From an uncultured Eubacteriaceae bacterium (GTDB lineage Bacteria; Bacillota; Clostridia; Eubacteriales; Eubacteriaceae): a DNA stretch of 53,791 nt. Shown piece by piece: positions 16,805-25,586 of this stretch (position 1 is its first letter; every line of letters begins with the position of its first letter). The notes under the pieces were generated by a model. It made no database searches, was not told the origin of the DNA, and saw nothing but the letters and a program-made list of their open reading frames with translations. A program made the position numbers and the translations under genes. Where the stretch lies: assembly GCA_947625585.1 (NCBI GenBank), contig CANQOZ010000002.1, positions 1 through 53,791 on the forward strand, written 5' to 3'.

Positions 16805-17583
16805 ATATTTTAGATGTCTTAGCTCATAGCTCTTATGAAAGAGTTGAAGAGAGTAAAGAGAAAATCTCAATAGAAAAGTTAAAAGAAAAAGCTAAAGCTG
16901 CGAAAAATACTGCATCTTTCAAGGAAGCTTTAAAAAAGCCTGGTTTATCTTTTATATGCGAATTAAAAAAAGCTTCTCCCTCAAAAGGTTTAATAAATCC
17001 AGAATTCGATTATTTACAGTATATAAATGACTATGAAGAAGGAGGAGCAAGTGCTATCAGTTGTCTAACTGAGCCGACTAAATTCTTAGGGAGTCTTGAT
17101 ATTTTAAATGATGTAACAAGCCATTCAAAACTTCCAGTATTGAGAAAAGACTTCATTATTGATCCATATCAAATTTATGAAGCAAAAGTAAATGGAGCAA
17201 GTGCGATCTTATTAATCGCTGCTCTTTTAGAGGAACATGATCTAAAAGAATACTTCAATTTAGCTCATGATTTAGACCTTGATTGTTTAGTTGAGGTTCA
17301 TAACGAAGATGAATTAAGAAAAGCTATTAATTGTGGAGTGGATATCATCGGAATCAATAATAGAGACTTGCGAGACTTTACAGTTGATCTAAATACAACA
17401 ATAAAACTGGCAAAAAAAGTACCAAAGACAACTGTTTTAGTTAGTGAGAGTGGAATTCATACTAAAAATGATCTAAAGAAACTAATTGAAGCTAATATTG
17501 ATGCTGTTTTGATAGGAGAATCTTTGATGGGAAGTGATAATATCCCTATGAAGTTATCGGAATTAATTAATTATGAAGATTAA
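16801..17583 (+). CDS. trpC: Indole-3-glycerol phosphate synthase
   Basis: 260-residue TIM barrel that closes the indole ring. CELKKASPSKGLI holds the catalytic Lys pair, PVLRKDFIIDPYQIYEA carries the second lysine, and NNRDLRDFTVDL with VSESGI complete the phosphate site. It is a stand-alone enzyme, not fused to TrpF. It overlaps trpD by 4 bases and trpF by 11. Confidence 0.97.
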   Translation: MNILDVLAHSSYERVEESKEKISIEKLKEKAKAAKNTASFKEALKKPGLSFICELKKASPSKGLINPEFDYLQYINDYEEGGASAISCLTEPTKFLGSLDILNDVTSHSKLPVLRKDFIIDPYQIYEAKVNGASAILLIAALLEEHDLKEYFNLAHDLDLDCLVEVHNEDELRKAINCGVDIIGINNRDLRDFTVDLNTTIKLAKKVPKTTVLVSESGIHTKNDLKKLIEANIDAVLIGESLMGSDNIPMKLSELINYED

Positions 17584-18190
17584 AATATGTGGTATTAGAA
17601 GCGAAGCAGATATTAACTTAATCAATCGTTATAAACCCGATTTTATTGGTTTTATTTTCTATAAAAAGAGTAAGCGTTATATTCAACCAGAAAAAGTCAT
17701 CGAAATAAAGAAGAATCTAGAGTATCAAGTGAAATCTGTTGGTGTATTTGTTGATGAAGATTCTGATTATATTCTAGATTGTTTTAATAAAGGAGTTTTT
17801 GATATAGCTCAATTACACGGAAGTGAAAAACCTTCCGAATGTCAACGTTTACACTCGGAAGGTCTTCCGGTGATTAAAGCGATTAGAATTAAAAATAGTG
17901 ATGATATAAAAATTTCAGAAGTATATAATCCTGATTATTTTTTGTTTGATGTTAAATCAGAAAAGTTTGTTGGCGGAACAGGGGAAAGTTTTAATTGGAA
18001 TTTATTGGAAAATTATCATGGTAATACACCCTTTTTTTTAGCAGGAGGAATTGGGCCGGAAAATATTATTGATGCTATGAAAACAAATGCTGATATTTTA
18101 GATATTAGTTCTAGTGTTGAAACAAACTTTATTAAAGATAATGAAAAAATGAGAAAATTATTTAACAATTATAGGAAAAACAATGTATAA
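17573..18190 (+). CDS. trpF: Phosphoribosylanthranilate isomerase
   Basis: 205-residue TIM barrel performing the Amadori rearrangement before TrpC. KIKICGI at the N-terminus contains the catalytic Cys, and the catalytic Asp is in the [20 protein letters not shown] segment; [11 protein letters not shown] binds phosphate. Order C-F-B-A is conserved. It overlaps trpC and trpB. Confidence 0.95.
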   Translation: MKIKICGIRSEADINLINRYKPDFIGFIFYKKSKRYIQPEKVIEIKKNLEYQVKSVGVFVDEDSDYILDCFNKGVFDIAQLHGSEKPSECQRLHSEGLPVIKAIRIKNSDDIKISEVYNPDYFLFDVKSEKFVGGTGESFNWNLLENYHGNTPFFLAGGIGPENIIDAMKTNADILDISSSVETNFIKDNEKMRKLFNNYRKNNV

Positions 18191-19382
18191 TATGCCAAAA
18201 ATGGGACGTTTCGGTGATTTTGGCGGGCAATATGTTCCAGAAACCTTAATGAATGCCGTTATTGAACTTGATGAAGCTTTTCACCATTATAAAAATGATC
18301 CTAAATTTAACGATGATTTTAATGATTTACTAAAAAAGTATGCTGGAAGACCATCACTTCTCACTTATGCTAAAAACTTGTCAACAGAATTAGGTGGTCC
18401 AAAAATTTATTTAAAGCGAGAGGATTTAAATCATACAGGTTCCCATAAAATAAATAATGTGCTTGGTCAAGCTTTAATTGCTCAAAGACTTGGGAAAACA
18501 CGATTAATAGCAGAAACAGGAGCCGGACAACATGGAGTAGCAACTGCTACAGTTGCTGCATACCTTGGAATGGACTGTGATATTTTTATGGGACGTGAAG
18601 ATACAGTTAGACAAGCTTTAAATGTTTATCGTATGGAATTGTTAGGAGCAAAAGTACATCCTGTTGATTCTGGTACAGCAACATTAAAAGATGCTGTAAA
18701 TGAAGCTTTACGAGAATGGACTCGTAAGGTCACTGATACTCATTATCTTATTGGTTCTGTTATGGGACCAGCACCATTCCCAGAAATGGTTAGACATTTT
18801 CAGAGTGTCATCAGTAAAGAGATTAAGAACCAAATCTTAGAGCAGGAAGGAAAACTACCGAGTGCAGTTCTAGCATGTGTTGGTGGTGGTTCTAATGCAA
18901 TGGGCGCTTTCTATCATTTTATTGATAATCCAGAAGTTAGGCTAATTGGTTGTGAAGCTGCTGGAAGAGGAGTAGAAACGCCATATACAGCAGCCTCAAT
19001 AAATACAGGAACTGATGGAATTTTCCATGGTATGAAATCTTTATTCAATCAAAATGAAGAAGGACAAATAGCTCCTGTTTACTCAATTTCTGCAGGACTT
19101 GATTATCCTGGAATTGGTCCAGAACATACATATCTTCATAAAATAGGTAGAGCTGAATATGTACCTGTTACTGATAATGAAGCTGTTAAAGCTTTTGAAC
19201 TTTTATCTAGAACTGAAGGTATTATTCCAGCTATAGAAAGTGCTCATGCTGTTGCCCATGCTGTTAAAATTGCGGATGAATTTAATTCAGACGAGAATAT
19301 TGTTATAAATCTTTCAGGACGTGGAGATAAAGATGTCGCTGCTATTGCAAGATATAATGGAAAGGATTTATACGATGAATAG
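18183..19382 (+). CDS. trpB: Tryptophan synthase beta subunit
   Basis: 399 residues, TrpB1 type. It condenses indole with serine. The PLP lysine is in [15 protein letters not shown] (about residues 83-97), [17 protein letters not shown] is the substrate loop, and [13 protein letters not shown] binds the PLP phosphate. AGGA lies eight bases before the start. It overlaps trpF by 8 bases and trpA by 8. The alpha-beta interface partner follows directly. Confidence 0.98.
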   Translation: MYNMPKMGRFGDFGGQYVPETLMNAVIELDEAFHHYKNDPKFNDDFNDLLKKYAGRPSLLTYAKNLSTELGGPKIYLKREDLNHTGSHKINNVLGQALIAQRLGKTRLIAETGAGQHGVATATVAAYLGMDCDIFMGREDTVRQALNVYRMELLGAKVHPVDSGTATLKDAVNEALREWTRKVTDTHYLIGSVMGPAPFPEMVRHFQSVISKEIKNQILEQEGKLPSAVLACVGGGSNAMGAFYHFIDNPEVRLIGCEAAGRGVETPYTAASINTGTDGIFHGMKSLFNQNEEGQIAPVYSISAGLDYPGIGPEHTYLHKIGRAEYVPVTDNEAVKAFELLSRTEGIIPAIESAHAVAHAVKIADEFNSDENIVINLSGRGDKDVAAIARYNGKDLYDE

Positions 19383-20169
19383 AATTAATCATGCCTTTGA
19401 AAAGCCAGGTGCTTTTATCGGATTTTTAACAGGTGGAGATCCTGATAAACAAACAACTATAAATTGTATTAAAGCTTTAATTGATGCAGGAACAGATCTA
19501 ATTGAAATCGGTGTACCATTTTCAGATCCATGTGCCGAAGGTCCAGTCATAGAAAAAGCAGATGTTAGAGCACTTGAAAACGGAATGGATCTAGAAGGAA
19601 TTTTTTCTATAATTGAGGAAATTCGCAAAAATAATCAAAATATCCCAATAGTTTTATTAACTTATTACAATCCAGTTTTTAAATATGGTGAAGATGGTTT
19701 TTTAAAACGTTTAAAAGAAGTTGGTGGTGATGGATTAATTATTCCTGATATGCCATATGAAGAAAGTGAAGAAATGCGCAAACTTACTAAAGAAAATAAT
19801 TTAAGCTTAATTCTATTAGTTTCACCAACCTCTAATGAAAGAATTAAAACCATTGCTGAAGCTGGAGATGGTTTTATCTACGTAGTTTCTTCTATGGGAA
19901 CAACAGGAGTTCGATCCAAAATAACTACTGATATTCCCTCAATGATTAAAAAAATTAAAGATGTTACTAATGTTCCAGCTGCTGTTGGTTTTGGAATATC
20001 AACTCCAGAACAGGCTGAAAAAATGTGTGAAACGGCTGATGGTGCTATAGTTGGTTCAGCTATTGTTAAAATTATTGAAGAAAATGGAAAAGAATCACCA
20101 GAACTTGTTTATAATTATGCTAAACAAATGAAAGAAGCTGCCCTTAAAGGCGGTTTAAAAAGACAATAA
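19375..20169 (+). CDS. trpA: Tryptophan synthase alpha subunit
   Basis: 264 residues from ATG 19375 ([12 protein letters not shown]). The ORF-track start at 19321 would add 18 residues encoded within trpB and has no family match. TrpA splits indole-glycerol phosphate to indole, which is channelled to TrpB. The catalytic Glu and Asp are in [26 protein letters not shown] starts the barrel and AAVGFGIS binds phosphate. AAGGA lies about nine bases upstream. It is the last gene before a convergent terminator. Confidence 0.96.
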   Translation: MNRINHAFEKPGAFIGFLTGGDPDKQTTINCIKALIDAGTDLIEIGVPFSDPCAEGPVIEKADVRALENGMDLEGIFSIIEEIRKNNQNIPIVLLTYYNPVFKYGEDGFLKRLKEVGGDGLIIPDMPYEESEEMRKLTKENNLSLILLVSPTSNERIKTIAEAGDGFIYVVSSMGTTGVRSKITTDIPSMIKKIKDVTNVPAAVGFGISTPEQAEKMCETADGAIVGSAIVKIIEENGKESPELVYNYAKQMKEAALKGGLKRQ

Positions 20170-20195
20170 GGGAGAACATTTGTTCTCCCTTTCTT
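20168..20195 (+). terminator. Terminator after trpA, probably bidirectional
   Basis: Strong inverted repeat AAGGGAGAACA/TGTTCTCCCTT with a 2-base centre (about 4 when folded) and a loose T-rich tail TTTCTT. It lies between convergent trpA and the DUF815 gene and could serve both. Confidence 0.8.
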
Positions 20196-20197
20196 AC

Positions 20198-21466
20198 TTA
20201 TTCAGTTAAATTATTTTCTGTGTTTATATATTGAATAAATTGTTCTGCAGTTCTACCACTTCTATTCATATGTCTTAATTCCCACTGTATTGCTTGATCT
20301 TTTAAATCATCAGTAATTTTAATGTTATTCTTTTTAGCTAAATTCTCAACTATATCTAAATAGAAGTCTTGATTCGGAACATTAAAAGGAATTGTAAGAC
20401 CAAAACGAGAAACTAGTGAAAGTTTTTCTTCCAATATTTCTCTTGCATTAACTGCATCTTCTCTTTCAGATTTACTTTGACTTACAAGTGTTCTTTTATT
20501 TGATGTAGCATACAAAAGAACATTTTCAGGTAGTGATTCAAAGGAACCTTCTAAAGAATTTTTAAGAGCTTTATAATTAGGATCTCCGTTTTCAAAGCTT
20601 AAATCATCTATGAAAATGATAAAGGGATAATTGGTTTTAGCAATTTCTCTTGTTACTTCTGGGAGGTAAGAAATTTCTTCTTTTTTAATTTCAATAAAAC
20701 GAAGCCTTGTATCTTTAAATTCATCAAGTAAGCTCCGAACCATAGTTGATTTTCCCGTACCCATTTCTCCGTAAAGAAGAGTATTAAGACCACCTGTACC
20801 ATTAATAAATGAACGAGTATTTTGAATGAGCTTATCTTTTTGTTTTTGATAGCCAATCAAATCATTCATTTTATTATAATTACTAATATTAACTGGAAGT
20901 AGTAATTCTTCTTTTTCATTGTCTTTTACAGGATTTAATCTATAGGCTTTAGAACTTTTATAAAACCCTAATCCATTTATACTAATGTTACGTTTTAATT
21001 GAGTATAAATTTTACTAGCATTTTTTTGTTCAAGTGTCTTAGCTAAAGTTGAATTTTTATTAAATATTTTCTTTGTAAAAATATCTTCTGTTCCTTCTGC
21101 TAAAATATCAATAATTTTAGAAAAATCAAAATTATAGATATCAGATATAATAGATAAATCTTCTAGAAGAGTTTTTTTATAAATAAATTTTGAGTTTTTT
21201 TCTAAATATAGGGTAAGATTGTTTGAAGTTGTTAAGCTATCTATAATAATATTTCCCCAAACATTTTTAGCTGTAGGATTTTTTATATCTAGTGCATAAA
21301 GTCCTACCATTGATCTTAATTTATAATAATCTCCTTTGGCTTTTGATAAAGAAAAGTCTGGGTCAATAAGTTGTTTTATAAGTTCATAAAATTCTTTTAT
21401 TATGGGTTGTTCTAATAAATCCCGGTAAAAGCAGAGTGAATTTAAACGGTCTAATAGATTAATCAT
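20198..21466 (-). CDS. DUF815-family AAA ATPase
   Basis: 422 residues. The C-terminal half is a P-loop ATPase with LLYGEMGTGKST (Walker A, about 214-225) and FIIFIDDLSFENGDPNYK (Walker B region). LLYATSNKRTLV and LVSRFGLTIPF match the sensor and arginine segments of DUF815 proteins. The N-terminal ~180 residues are helical with no domain I recognise. DUF815 ATPases are widespread in bacteria and of unknown cellular role. The gene is alone on the minus strand; its start lies 20 bases from the divergent recX start. A TATAAT 6 bases before its ATG would give an almost leaderless mRNA. Confidence 0.85.
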   Translation of the reverse strand: MINLLDRLNSLCFYRDLLEQPIIKEFYELIKQLIDPDFSLSKAKGDYYKLRSMVGLYALDIKNPTAKNVWGNIIIDSLTTSNNLTLYLEKNSKFIYKKTLLEDLSIISDIYNFDFSKIIDILAEGTEDIFTKKIFNKNSTLAKTLEQKNASKIYTQLKRNISINGLGFYKSSKAYRLNPVKDNEKEELLLPVNISNYNKMNDLIGYQKQKDKLIQNTRSFINGTGGLNTLLYGEMGTGKSTMVRSLLDEFKDTRLRFIEIKKEEISYLPEVTREIAKTNYPFIIFIDDLSFENGDPNYKALKNSLEGSFESLPENVLLYATSNKRTLVSQSKSEREDAVNAREILEEKLSLVSRFGLTIPFNVPNQDFYLDIVENLAKKNNIKITDDLKDQAIQWELRHMNRSGRTAEQFIQYINTENNLTE

Positions 21467-21486
21467 AATTTGATTATAACACTACT

Positions 21487-22110
21487 ATGGAAATGAGTAC
21501 GTTTGATTTGGCTTTAAACTATTTAACTTATAAGCCAAGAACAGAAAAAGAAATTAGGGATTACCTAAAAAAGAAAAAAATTAAAAAAGATATTATTGAA
21601 AATACTATTGAAAAATTAAAAGAATACAATTACATAAATGATAGAGAATATGTAAAGCTTTATCTTAAGAACAATCATTTAGGAAAACGTTTTGGATTAA
21701 AAAAAATTAAGTATGATTTAATTAAAAGGGGTATCAGCGAAAAAACCTTAACTATTATTGATCAAATTCCAGAAGAGAATCTTAACGATTATTGTATTTA
21801 TCATTTTAATAAAGTTTTAAGTTCAACTGATAAAGTACCTTATAGGAAAAGAGTTCCTAAGATAGTTCGATATCTTAATCTAAGGGGTTTTGATTATCAA
21901 GACTATTCATCTTTAATTTCTGAAATACCTAAAGAAAGTGATATTGATGAATTAAAATTTAAAAAAGATTTTGAGCATTATTACAAGCTATATTCTAAAA
22001 AGGGATTTAATAGCTCTGAATTAAAGTCAAGAATTATCAGGGGACTATTATCCAAAGGATACGATTATAAATATATTAATGAAATAATAAATCAATTTGA
22101 GCTTAAGTAA
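21487..22110 (+). CDS. recX: Regulatory protein RecX
   Basis: 207 residues with the RecX three-helix repeats: ALNYLTYKPRTEKEIRDYL at the N-terminus, YINDREYVKLYLKN, and two later repeats ending GLLSKGYDYKYINEII. RecX binds RecA filaments and limits recombination. recA is not in the window. The usable start may be Met1 or Met3 (ATG 21487 or 21493); no ribosome binding site is visible. It is divergent from the DUF815 ATPase and followed by a separate promoter for relQ. Confidence 0.85.
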   Translation: MEMSTFDLALNYLTYKPRTEKEIRDYLKKKKIKKDIIENTIEKLKEYNYINDREYVKLYLKNNHLGKRFGLKKIKYDLIKRGISEKTLTIIDQIPEENLNDYCIYHFNKVLSSTDKVPYRKRVPKIVRYLNLRGFDYQDYSSLISEIPKESDIDELKFKKDFEHYYKLYSKKGFNSSELKSRIIRGLLSKGYDYKYINEIINQFELK

Positions 22111-22139
22111 TTGTCAAAAAAGGGGATAGATACTACAAT
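22111..22139 (+). promoter_or_regulatory. Promoter of relQ-helicase-ferredoxin unit
   Basis: TTGTCA (22111-22116), 17-base spacer, TACAAT (22134-22139). It begins right after the recX stop. Predicted start of transcription is near 22146. Confidence 0.7.
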
Positions 22140-22146
22140 AAAATTG

Positions 22147-22156
22147 TAAACGTTTA
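22147..22156 (+). promoter_or_regulatory. cre-like palindromic operator at relQ transcription start
   Basis: TAAACGTTTA is a perfect 10-base palindrome with a central CG. In context, TTGTAAACGTTTAGA fits the CcpA/cre consensus WTGNAANCGNWNNCW at all but one position. It sits just downstream of the -10 box, where binding would repress. A LacI/CcpA-like regulator is encoded at 47392. Confidence 0.5.
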
Positions 22157-22170
22157 GAGTTAGGACTATT

Positions 22171-22863
22171 ATGAACGCATATGATAATACTGTAAATGTA
22201 ATTGAAATTAATCGAGATAATTATTTATATAGCCCATTTCAAGATGAAGAGAGATTAATCCAAGATTTAAAAGAAAATGAAATTATCTTTTCATCTGCTA
22301 TTAAAGAAATAATGACTAAGTTGAATATCTTAAATGATGAATTCGTAGCTATGCATTCGAGAAACCCTATTCATTCAATGAGATATAGAGTTAAAAAACC
22401 TGAAAGTGTTATTGAAAAATTGAAACGAAAAGGTTACGACGTTAATATGAATAACGTTAGAAATCATATTGAAGATATAGCTGGAATTAGAATTATTTGT
22501 CCATATATTAAAGATATTTATGTTGTAAAACAATTAGTTGAAAATCAAGATGATCTGGAAGTTTTTCGAATTGTAGATTATATAAAAAATCCTAAAAAAA
22601 ATGGTTATCGCAGTCTTCATATGATTATGGTTGTACCTGTTTTCTTTTCAGATCATAAAGCAAAGGTAAAAGTAGAAGTTCAAATAAGAACTATTGCTAT
22701 GGACTTTTGGGCTTCGCTTGAGCATCAATTACGTTATAAAACAAAAGATTCAAAGGTTGTTCCACAAGATATTTCTGATGAATTAAAATCTTGTGCTGAT
22801 ATTATTGCTGATACTGATATTCGAATGCAAGATATTCATAACCGGGTCTTTTCTGATACATGA
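22171..22863 (+). CDS. relQ: Small alarmone synthetase, RelQ/YjbM type
   Basis: 230 residues containing only the RelA/SpoT synthetase domain. Segments: HSMRYRVKKPESVIEKLKRKG, IEDIAGIRIICPY, YIKNPKKNGYRSLHMI and VEVQIRTIAMDFWASLEHQL. There is no HD hydrolase domain and no TGS/ACT tail, so it should make (p)ppGpp from GTP/GDP and ATP as a stress-induced enzyme. It has its own promoter, AGGA seven bases before the ATG, and a cre-like palindrome at the transcription start. It overlaps the downstream helicase by 4 bases. Confidence 0.92.
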   Translation: MNAYDNTVNVIEINRDNYLYSPFQDEERLIQDLKENEIIFSSAIKEIMTKLNILNDEFVAMHSRNPIHSMRYRVKKPESVIEKLKRKGYDVNMNNVRNHIEDIAGIRIICPYIKDIYVVKQLVENQDDLEVFRIVDYIKNPKKNGYRSLHMIMVVPVFFSDHKAKVKVEVQIRTIAMDFWASLEHQLRYKTKDSKVVPQDISDELKSCADIIADTDIRMQDIHNRVFSDT

Positions 22864-25274
22864 AAAATATTGAAATAGGAGTTGGGGATTTAGTTTCATT
22901 CGTTTTCCGGACCGGAAGTATTGATAATCGAAATTCTGGAAAATCGAGAAGATTGTTAGGGACAAAAATCCATAAACTTATTCAAGAAAAAGAATCAAAA
23001 ATAAAAGATAAATATCAAAAAGAAGTCTATTTTAAATTTCCTATTAAGTATGAAAATAATCAATTTATTTTAACGGGTAGAGCTGATGCTATTTATTTCC
23101 AAAACAACAATCCAATTGTAGAAGAAATAAAAACTACTAATCGTTATAAATCTAAGAATTTTGAAGCAGAAAAGGCTCATAAATATCAGTTATACTTTTA
23201 TGGTTATTTTTATGCAGTTCAAAATAATTTAGACTCTATAATATTAGATCTTAACTATTATCATATTTCAACAGAAGAAAATACTCACTTTAAAAAGGAG
23301 TATTCAATTCAAGAATTGGAAGAAAAAGTCCATTATGTTCTTAAAAAATGGTTAGAAATAGGTTTTTTAAAAGAAGAATGGATTGATATTAGAAACAAAT
23401 CTATAGATGAATTAGATTTTATTTATGATAATTTTCGAAAAGGTCAAAGAGAAATTTCGTTAGCTGTCTTTAATACAATTAGAAGAAATGATAAAGCTTT
23501 TATTGAAGCTCCTACAGGTATTGGTAAGACAATAGGAACAATATTCCCATCTGTTAAATCTTTAACAAATAATTCAAATGTTCAAATTTACTATCTCTCT
23601 TCTAAAACAACTATTCAAAATGAAGCTAATAAAGCTTTATTTAAAATGAGAGAAAAGGGACTTCAAATTAAATCAACTACTATCACGGCTAGAGATAAAA
23701 TTTGTTTTTTAAATCAAGAAAAGCCAAATTCTAGAAATTGTAATCCTGAAGATTGTGAATTTGCTAAAGATTATTACAATAAAGTTAATCCAATTTTAAT
23801 TAAGGCCTTAAAGGAAAATTCTTGTTTTGATAGAGAATATATTGAGAAACTTGCTTATAATGAAAAGATTTGTCCATATCAACTTTCCTTAGATTTAAGT
23901 AAATGGTCTGATATTATTATATGTGATTATAATTATGTTTTTGACCCAGTTAGTTCTTTAGATGGATTTAATGAAAATCGAATATATTTAGTTGACGAAG
24001 CTCATAATCTTCCTGATCGATCTCGTTCAATGTATTCTGCTGAAATAAACTCAAATTCTTTTAGAAAGTTGAGAAATATCTTAAATACAAAGGATCTCAG
24101 TGAAGAAGAAAATAGAAGATTAAGAACTCAAGTAAATCGAGTTTTTTATTATCTTTTAGATTTAAAAGAAGAGTTAGAAGCCTTAGAAGGTGACTATATT
24201 GAAATAGATCAGAAACTCATAGATCAAATTAATCAAAAAATTTTTAACTTTCAAACAGCGGCTATTCGATATCAATCAAAAATAAAAGAAGGAAAAGTTA
24301 CAAAAGATGATGAGATAATGGCTAGTTTGAACGAGTGTACTAATGAATTATTTCGTTTTACAGCAATTAATGGATTAGAAACTGAAGAAAAATATTATAA
24401 TTATATAAAACTCGATCAAAATAACGTAGTTATTCGTTTAGTTTGTTTAGATCCATCAAGTTTTTTAAATGAAAAAATAGGTGAAAACCCGATAATATTT
24501 TTTTCGGCTACTTTAACTCCATTTAATTATTATAAAAAAGTTATTCTTGGAAATAATAAAATACCTGAGTTAGCTCTTCCTTCTCCTTTTAGTAGGGAGA
24601 ACTATTTGGTTTTATGTGATGATTCAATTAGTACTCGTTATAGTGATAGAGAGTTTAGTTATGATCTTTTAGCTCAAACTTTAAAAACTTTAGTACTTGC
24701 GAATAAAGGGAATTATTTATTTTTTTTCCCATCCTATAATTATCTACGTACAGTTCATGAAATTTTTGTTAAACTAGTTAATAATGAAGGTTTTAATATA
24801 ATCGTTCAGAATTCATCCATGGATGATACTGAAAGAAAACGGTTCTTGAATTACTTTAAGCAAAAAAAGCCAACTATAGGTTTTTGCGTTATGGGTGGTA
24901 TTTTTTCTGAAGGCATTGATTTACCTTTAGATTCCTTAATCGGAACTGCTATCGTTGGTCCTGGAATTCCAGGAATTGATTTTGAACGTGATTTGTTAAA
25001 AGAATATTTTCAAGAAGAAAATGGACAAGGATATGCTTACGCTTATGCCTATCCTGGAATGAATCGTGTCTTACAATCAGCTGGTAGAGTTATTAGAACT
25101 AATCAAGATAAAGGTGTAATATTACTAATTGATGATCGTTTTAGAAGTTCATTCTATAAAAAGATGATTCCAGATCATTTAAGACCTCAATATTTAAATA
25201 ATCCAAAAGACCTACATTTTAAATTACAGGAATTTTGGAAACAAAACAGATCTAATAAAGGAGATTCAACATGA
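22860..25274 (+). CDS. PD-(D/E)XK nuclease fused to XPD/DinG-type Fe-S DNA helicase
   Basis: 804 residues in two parts. Residues 1-190 look like a Cas4/RecB-type PD-(D/E)XK nuclease: GRADAIYF (Asp76), VEEIKTT (Glu89 and Lys91) and a following KYQLYFYGYF with the Gln motif. From about 205 it is a superfamily 2 DEAD_2 helicase: Walker A EAPTGIGKT (217-225), DEAH in YLVDEAHNLP (near 379), and motif VI as QSAGRVIRT. Between Walker A and DEAH, cysteines in DKICFL, RNCNPEDCEF and EKICPYQ fit the 4-Cys Fe-S cluster of XPD/DinG. Likely a 5'-3' DNA repair helicase-nuclease. It overlaps relQ and the ferredoxin gene by 4 bases each. Confidence 0.87.
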   Translation: MKNIEIGVGDLVSFVFRTGSIDNRNSGKSRRLLGTKIHKLIQEKESKIKDKYQKEVYFKFPIKYENNQFILTGRADAIYFQNNNPIVEEIKTTNRYKSKNFEAEKAHKYQLYFYGYFYAVQNNLDSIILDLNYYHISTEENTHFKKEYSIQELEEKVHYVLKKWLEIGFLKEEWIDIRNKSIDELDFIYDNFRKGQREISLAVFNTIRRNDKAFIEAPTGIGKTIGTIFPSVKSLTNNSNVQIYYLSSKTTIQNEANKALFKMREKGLQIKSTTITARDKICFLNQEKPNSRNCNPEDCEFAKDYYNKVNPILIKALKENSCFDREYIEKLAYNEKICPYQLSLDLSKWSDIIICDYNYVFDPVSSLDGFNENRIYLVDEAHNLPDRSRSMYSAEINSNSFRKLRNILNTKDLSEEENRRLRTQVNRVFYYLLDLKEELEALEGDYIEIDQKLIDQINQKIFNFQTAAIRYQSKIKEGKVTKDDEIMASLNECTNELFRFTAINGLETEEKYYNYIKLDQNNVVIRLVCLDPSSFLNEKIGENPIIFFSATLTPFNYYKKVILGNNKIPELALPSPFSRENYLVLCDDSISTRYSDREFSYDLLAQTLKTLVLANKGNYLFFFPSYNYLRTVHEIFVKLVNNEGFNIIVQNSSMDDTERKRFLNYFKQKKPTIGFCVMGGIFSEGIDLPLDSLIGTAIVGPGIPGIDFERDLLKEYFQEENGQGYAYAYAYPGMNRVLQSAGRVIRTNQDKGVILLIDDRFRSSFYKKMIPDHLRPQYLNNPKDLHFKLQEFWKQNRSNKGDST

Positions 25275-25459
25275 CAGTTATTATTAATGATGGATGCATT
25301 TCTTGTGGTTTATGCACAGAAATTTGCCCAGAAGAATTCGAATTTGGTCCTGAAGGAACAGCTGTACCAATTCAAGATCCAGTTCCAGATGATCTAATTC
25401 CTGGATGTGAAGAAGCTGCAGACAGTTGTCCTGTTTCTGTAATCGAATTAGAAGACTAA
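25271..25459 (+). CDS. Single-cluster [4Fe-4S] ferredoxin
   Basis: 62 residues, acidic. CISCGLCTEICP near the N-terminus and SCPVSVIEL near the C-terminus give three plus one cluster ligands. The extra Cys20 and Cys46 match the disulfide-forming pair of monocluster ferredoxins such as those of Desulfovibrio. It carries electrons at low potential in the cytosol. The 4-base overlap with the Fe-S helicase gene means co-translation, though a functional link is inference. A UUCG-loop terminator follows. Confidence 0.93.
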   Translation: MTVIINDGCISCGLCTEICPEEFEFGPEGTAVPIQDPVPDDLIPGCEEAADSCPVSVIELED

Positions 25460-25469
25460 ATTTATATTT

Positions 25470-25498
25470 GGGTGCCTTCGGGTACCCTTTTTCTTTTT
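25470..25498 (+). terminator. Terminator after ferredoxin gene
   Basis: GGGTGCC, TTCG tetraloop, GGTACCC, then TTTTTCTTTTT. A textbook intrinsic terminator. Confidence 0.93.
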
Positions 25499-25586
25499 GA
25501 ACTTTTGGATTATTATTTATTTTTAAGTTATTTTAAAACGATTTGGGGAAAATTTAATACGGAATAATTTAGAAATTAGGCAAATT

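Noticed and set aside
19321-19374. ORF-track N-terminal extension of TrpA
   Set aside because: The residues are encoded inside trpB in another frame and have no match to TrpA proteins.
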